NCBI GenBank assembly: GCA_903842065.1
Contig: CAIMKZ010000093.1
Coordinates: 186,001-250,000 of the forward strand
Origin: an uncultured Acidobacteriaceae bacterium
GTDB taxonomy: Bacteria; Acidobacteriota; Terriglobia; Terriglobales; Acidobacteriaceae
Length of the DNA stretch: 64,000 nt
Direction of reading: 5' to 3'
The translations under genes and the position numbers were made by a program. Positions 62,764 through 64,000 of this stretch are shown piece by piece; within the stretch, counting starts at the first letter, position 1, and each line of letters begins with the position of its first letter. The notes beneath the pieces were generated by a model. The model searched no databases. It saw only the letters and a program-made list of their open reading frames with translations, and was not told the origin of the DNA.

Positions 62764-64000
62764 CTAGAAGAAGATGGTCGGCGCAACCGTTGCCACCAGC
62801 GCGTTGGCCACGCGCGGAGTTACTGCTGGTCCGGCGATAAAGCTTAGCCCCATGCTGATGTAAACACCCCGCGAGGCGCGAACCGTATAGCTGGCGGCGA
62901 TCGAGCTCGAGTTCCGCCAGAAACTTTTGCCCTGCGCCATCAGGCTCTTCACCACGTCGCGGCTGTAGACCGTGTGCGTTGCCACCAACGATGCCGTATC
63001 GCGCGGCCGCGAGTGGAACGGCCCCTCATCGTAGACGCGCACCTCGTAGTACTGCGTATAGGTGTTCATGCTGGCCGGCACAATCATCGCCGATGCGCCC
63101 GCGTAGAAGCCGTTGGCCGCGATACTTCCGTACCCGCGCGTCAGTTGCCGGTCGCCCAGCAGAAACGCGCAGTAGTTGCCGCTGGTTTTGGTGCCGGTCA
63201 CATAGTTTGGGTAGGACGTCGAGTTGTGGATGTATCCGCCGCGCAGCCAGGTCCAGCGTGCGGTCTCGGTCGCCGCCTGCCGGAAACCGACTTCGGTAAT
63301 CGTCACCAACTTGTCGCCCTTGGGAATGAAGCGCAGTCCGCCCAGATTGCGGTCGATGGTCTTCTGCGCGCCGGCGGAGTCGGGCGCGCGCTCCAGGCTG
63401 CCCTTGAAGTAGAAGTGCGACGGCGCGTTCCACTTCAGGTTCAAGGCCGGCGTTACCTCGGGAAAGAAGGTCAATCCAGCCTCGTAGGGAAGCACGGCGT
63501 AGACGCCCTGCGCTCCGGTAACCAGCGATCCGCCTGCCTGAATGCCGACGAACTCCAGATTGTTGGGCATGTAGCCGGTCTTCAGCTCGATGCGGTCCTT
63601 CAGGAAGCTCTTGTAGAAGTAGAGCGTGCTGACATCGATGGCAGTCGGGCCGGCCTTGTTCCAGCTCATCTTTTCGAACCCGATGCCGAAGTGCAGTTGC
63701 GCGTTCTTGAGATGCAGCTGCTTCATGTCCCAGGTGAGCATCGGGTTGGTCATCCACTTGACGAAGGGCCTTTGCCCCACGTAAGTCTGCTGATCGGCGT
63801 CTACCGGCGCGTTGAGCAGGTTGATGCTGAAGCTGGGCAGGGCATTGTTTCGCAGGGCAAGCCCGTGTTTGAGCATGGCCTGACGGTACGCGGCCTTTTC
63901 GCCGGTGACGGTCTCGGCAAAGCCGGGCATGGGAACATCGGCGCCCTGCTGATTGAGGCTGTCGAAGTTGTGCGCAGACTGCTGCGATGCGGCGGGAGCG
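62764..64000 (-). CDS. Outer-membrane beta-barrel protein (OprB-like porin), paralogue 2, partial at window edge
   Basis: Frame stays open upstream of the 63930 Met (…HNFDSLNQQGADVPM) to base 64000, collinear with paralogue 1 (…HSYADLNQRGSSTHM). Confidence 0.65.
   Translation of the reverse strand, partial: APAASQQSAHNFDSLNQQGADVPMPGFAETVTGEKAAYRQAMLKHGLALRNNALPSFSINLLNAPVDADQQTYVGQRPFVKWMTNPMLTWDMKQLHLKNAQLHFGIGFEKMSWNKAGPTAIDVSTLYFYKSFLKDRIELKTGYMPNNLEFVGIQAGGSLVTGAQGVYAVLPYEAGLTFFPEVTPALNLKWNAPSHFYFKGSLERAPDSAGAQKTIDRNLGGLRFIPKGDKLVTITEVGFRQAATETARWTWLRGGYIHNSTSYPNYVTGTKTSGNYCAFLLGDRQLTRGYGSIAANGFYAGASAMIVPASMNTYTQYYEVRVYDEGPFHSRPRDTASLVATHTVYSRDVVKSLMAQGKSFWRNSSSIAASYTVRASRGVYISMGLSFIAGPAVTPRVANALVATVAPTIFF

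Overview
The 64 kb window is high-GC and mostly ordinary chromosome. Gene content (SpoIVB-type S55 protein, VWFA-related proteins, OprB-like barrels, dispersed hairpin repeats) suggests an Acidobacteriota/Terriglobia-like bacterium; this is inferred, with no 16S gene present. Main blocks: ceramidase-like gene; dCMP deaminase; HEPN-like protein; smc; AbrB/PIN toxin-antitoxin pair; Zn-alcohol dehydrogenase; S55 protein; VWA protein; a convergent pair of paralogous small membrane proteins; HesB/IscA; a 7-gene PilC-PilB-PilM-PilN-PilO-PilP-like-pseudopilin operon; CapA; lipocalin; DUF255; MscS; fused E1 dehydrogenase; BI-1; lysA; GGDEF/EAL; rapZ; MFS; an mdtABC-like RND operon with outer-membrane factor; class II FBA; an accessory patch with a mobile-mystery-protein A/Fic pair; purQ; CpsB-like PHP phosphatase; SDR; groES-groEL; an IS481-family element; two tandem OprB-like porins. 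The most useful unlisted signals are: a frameshifted small two-TM gene missed by the ORF track (9273-9504); a perfect 36-bp palindrome and modular inverted repeats in the IS; phased AGCTAAN heptamer arrays between groES and groEL; a degenerate CIRCE upstream of groES; inverted repeats overlapping the promoter of the mobile mystery pair; a 24-bp operator-like palindrome before an MFS gene; 11-bp-phased GTAACC repeats before a GGDEF/EAL gene; and several dispersed intergenic repeat families. No CRISPR, rRNA or tRNA was recognised. All family calls are by eye, without database search.
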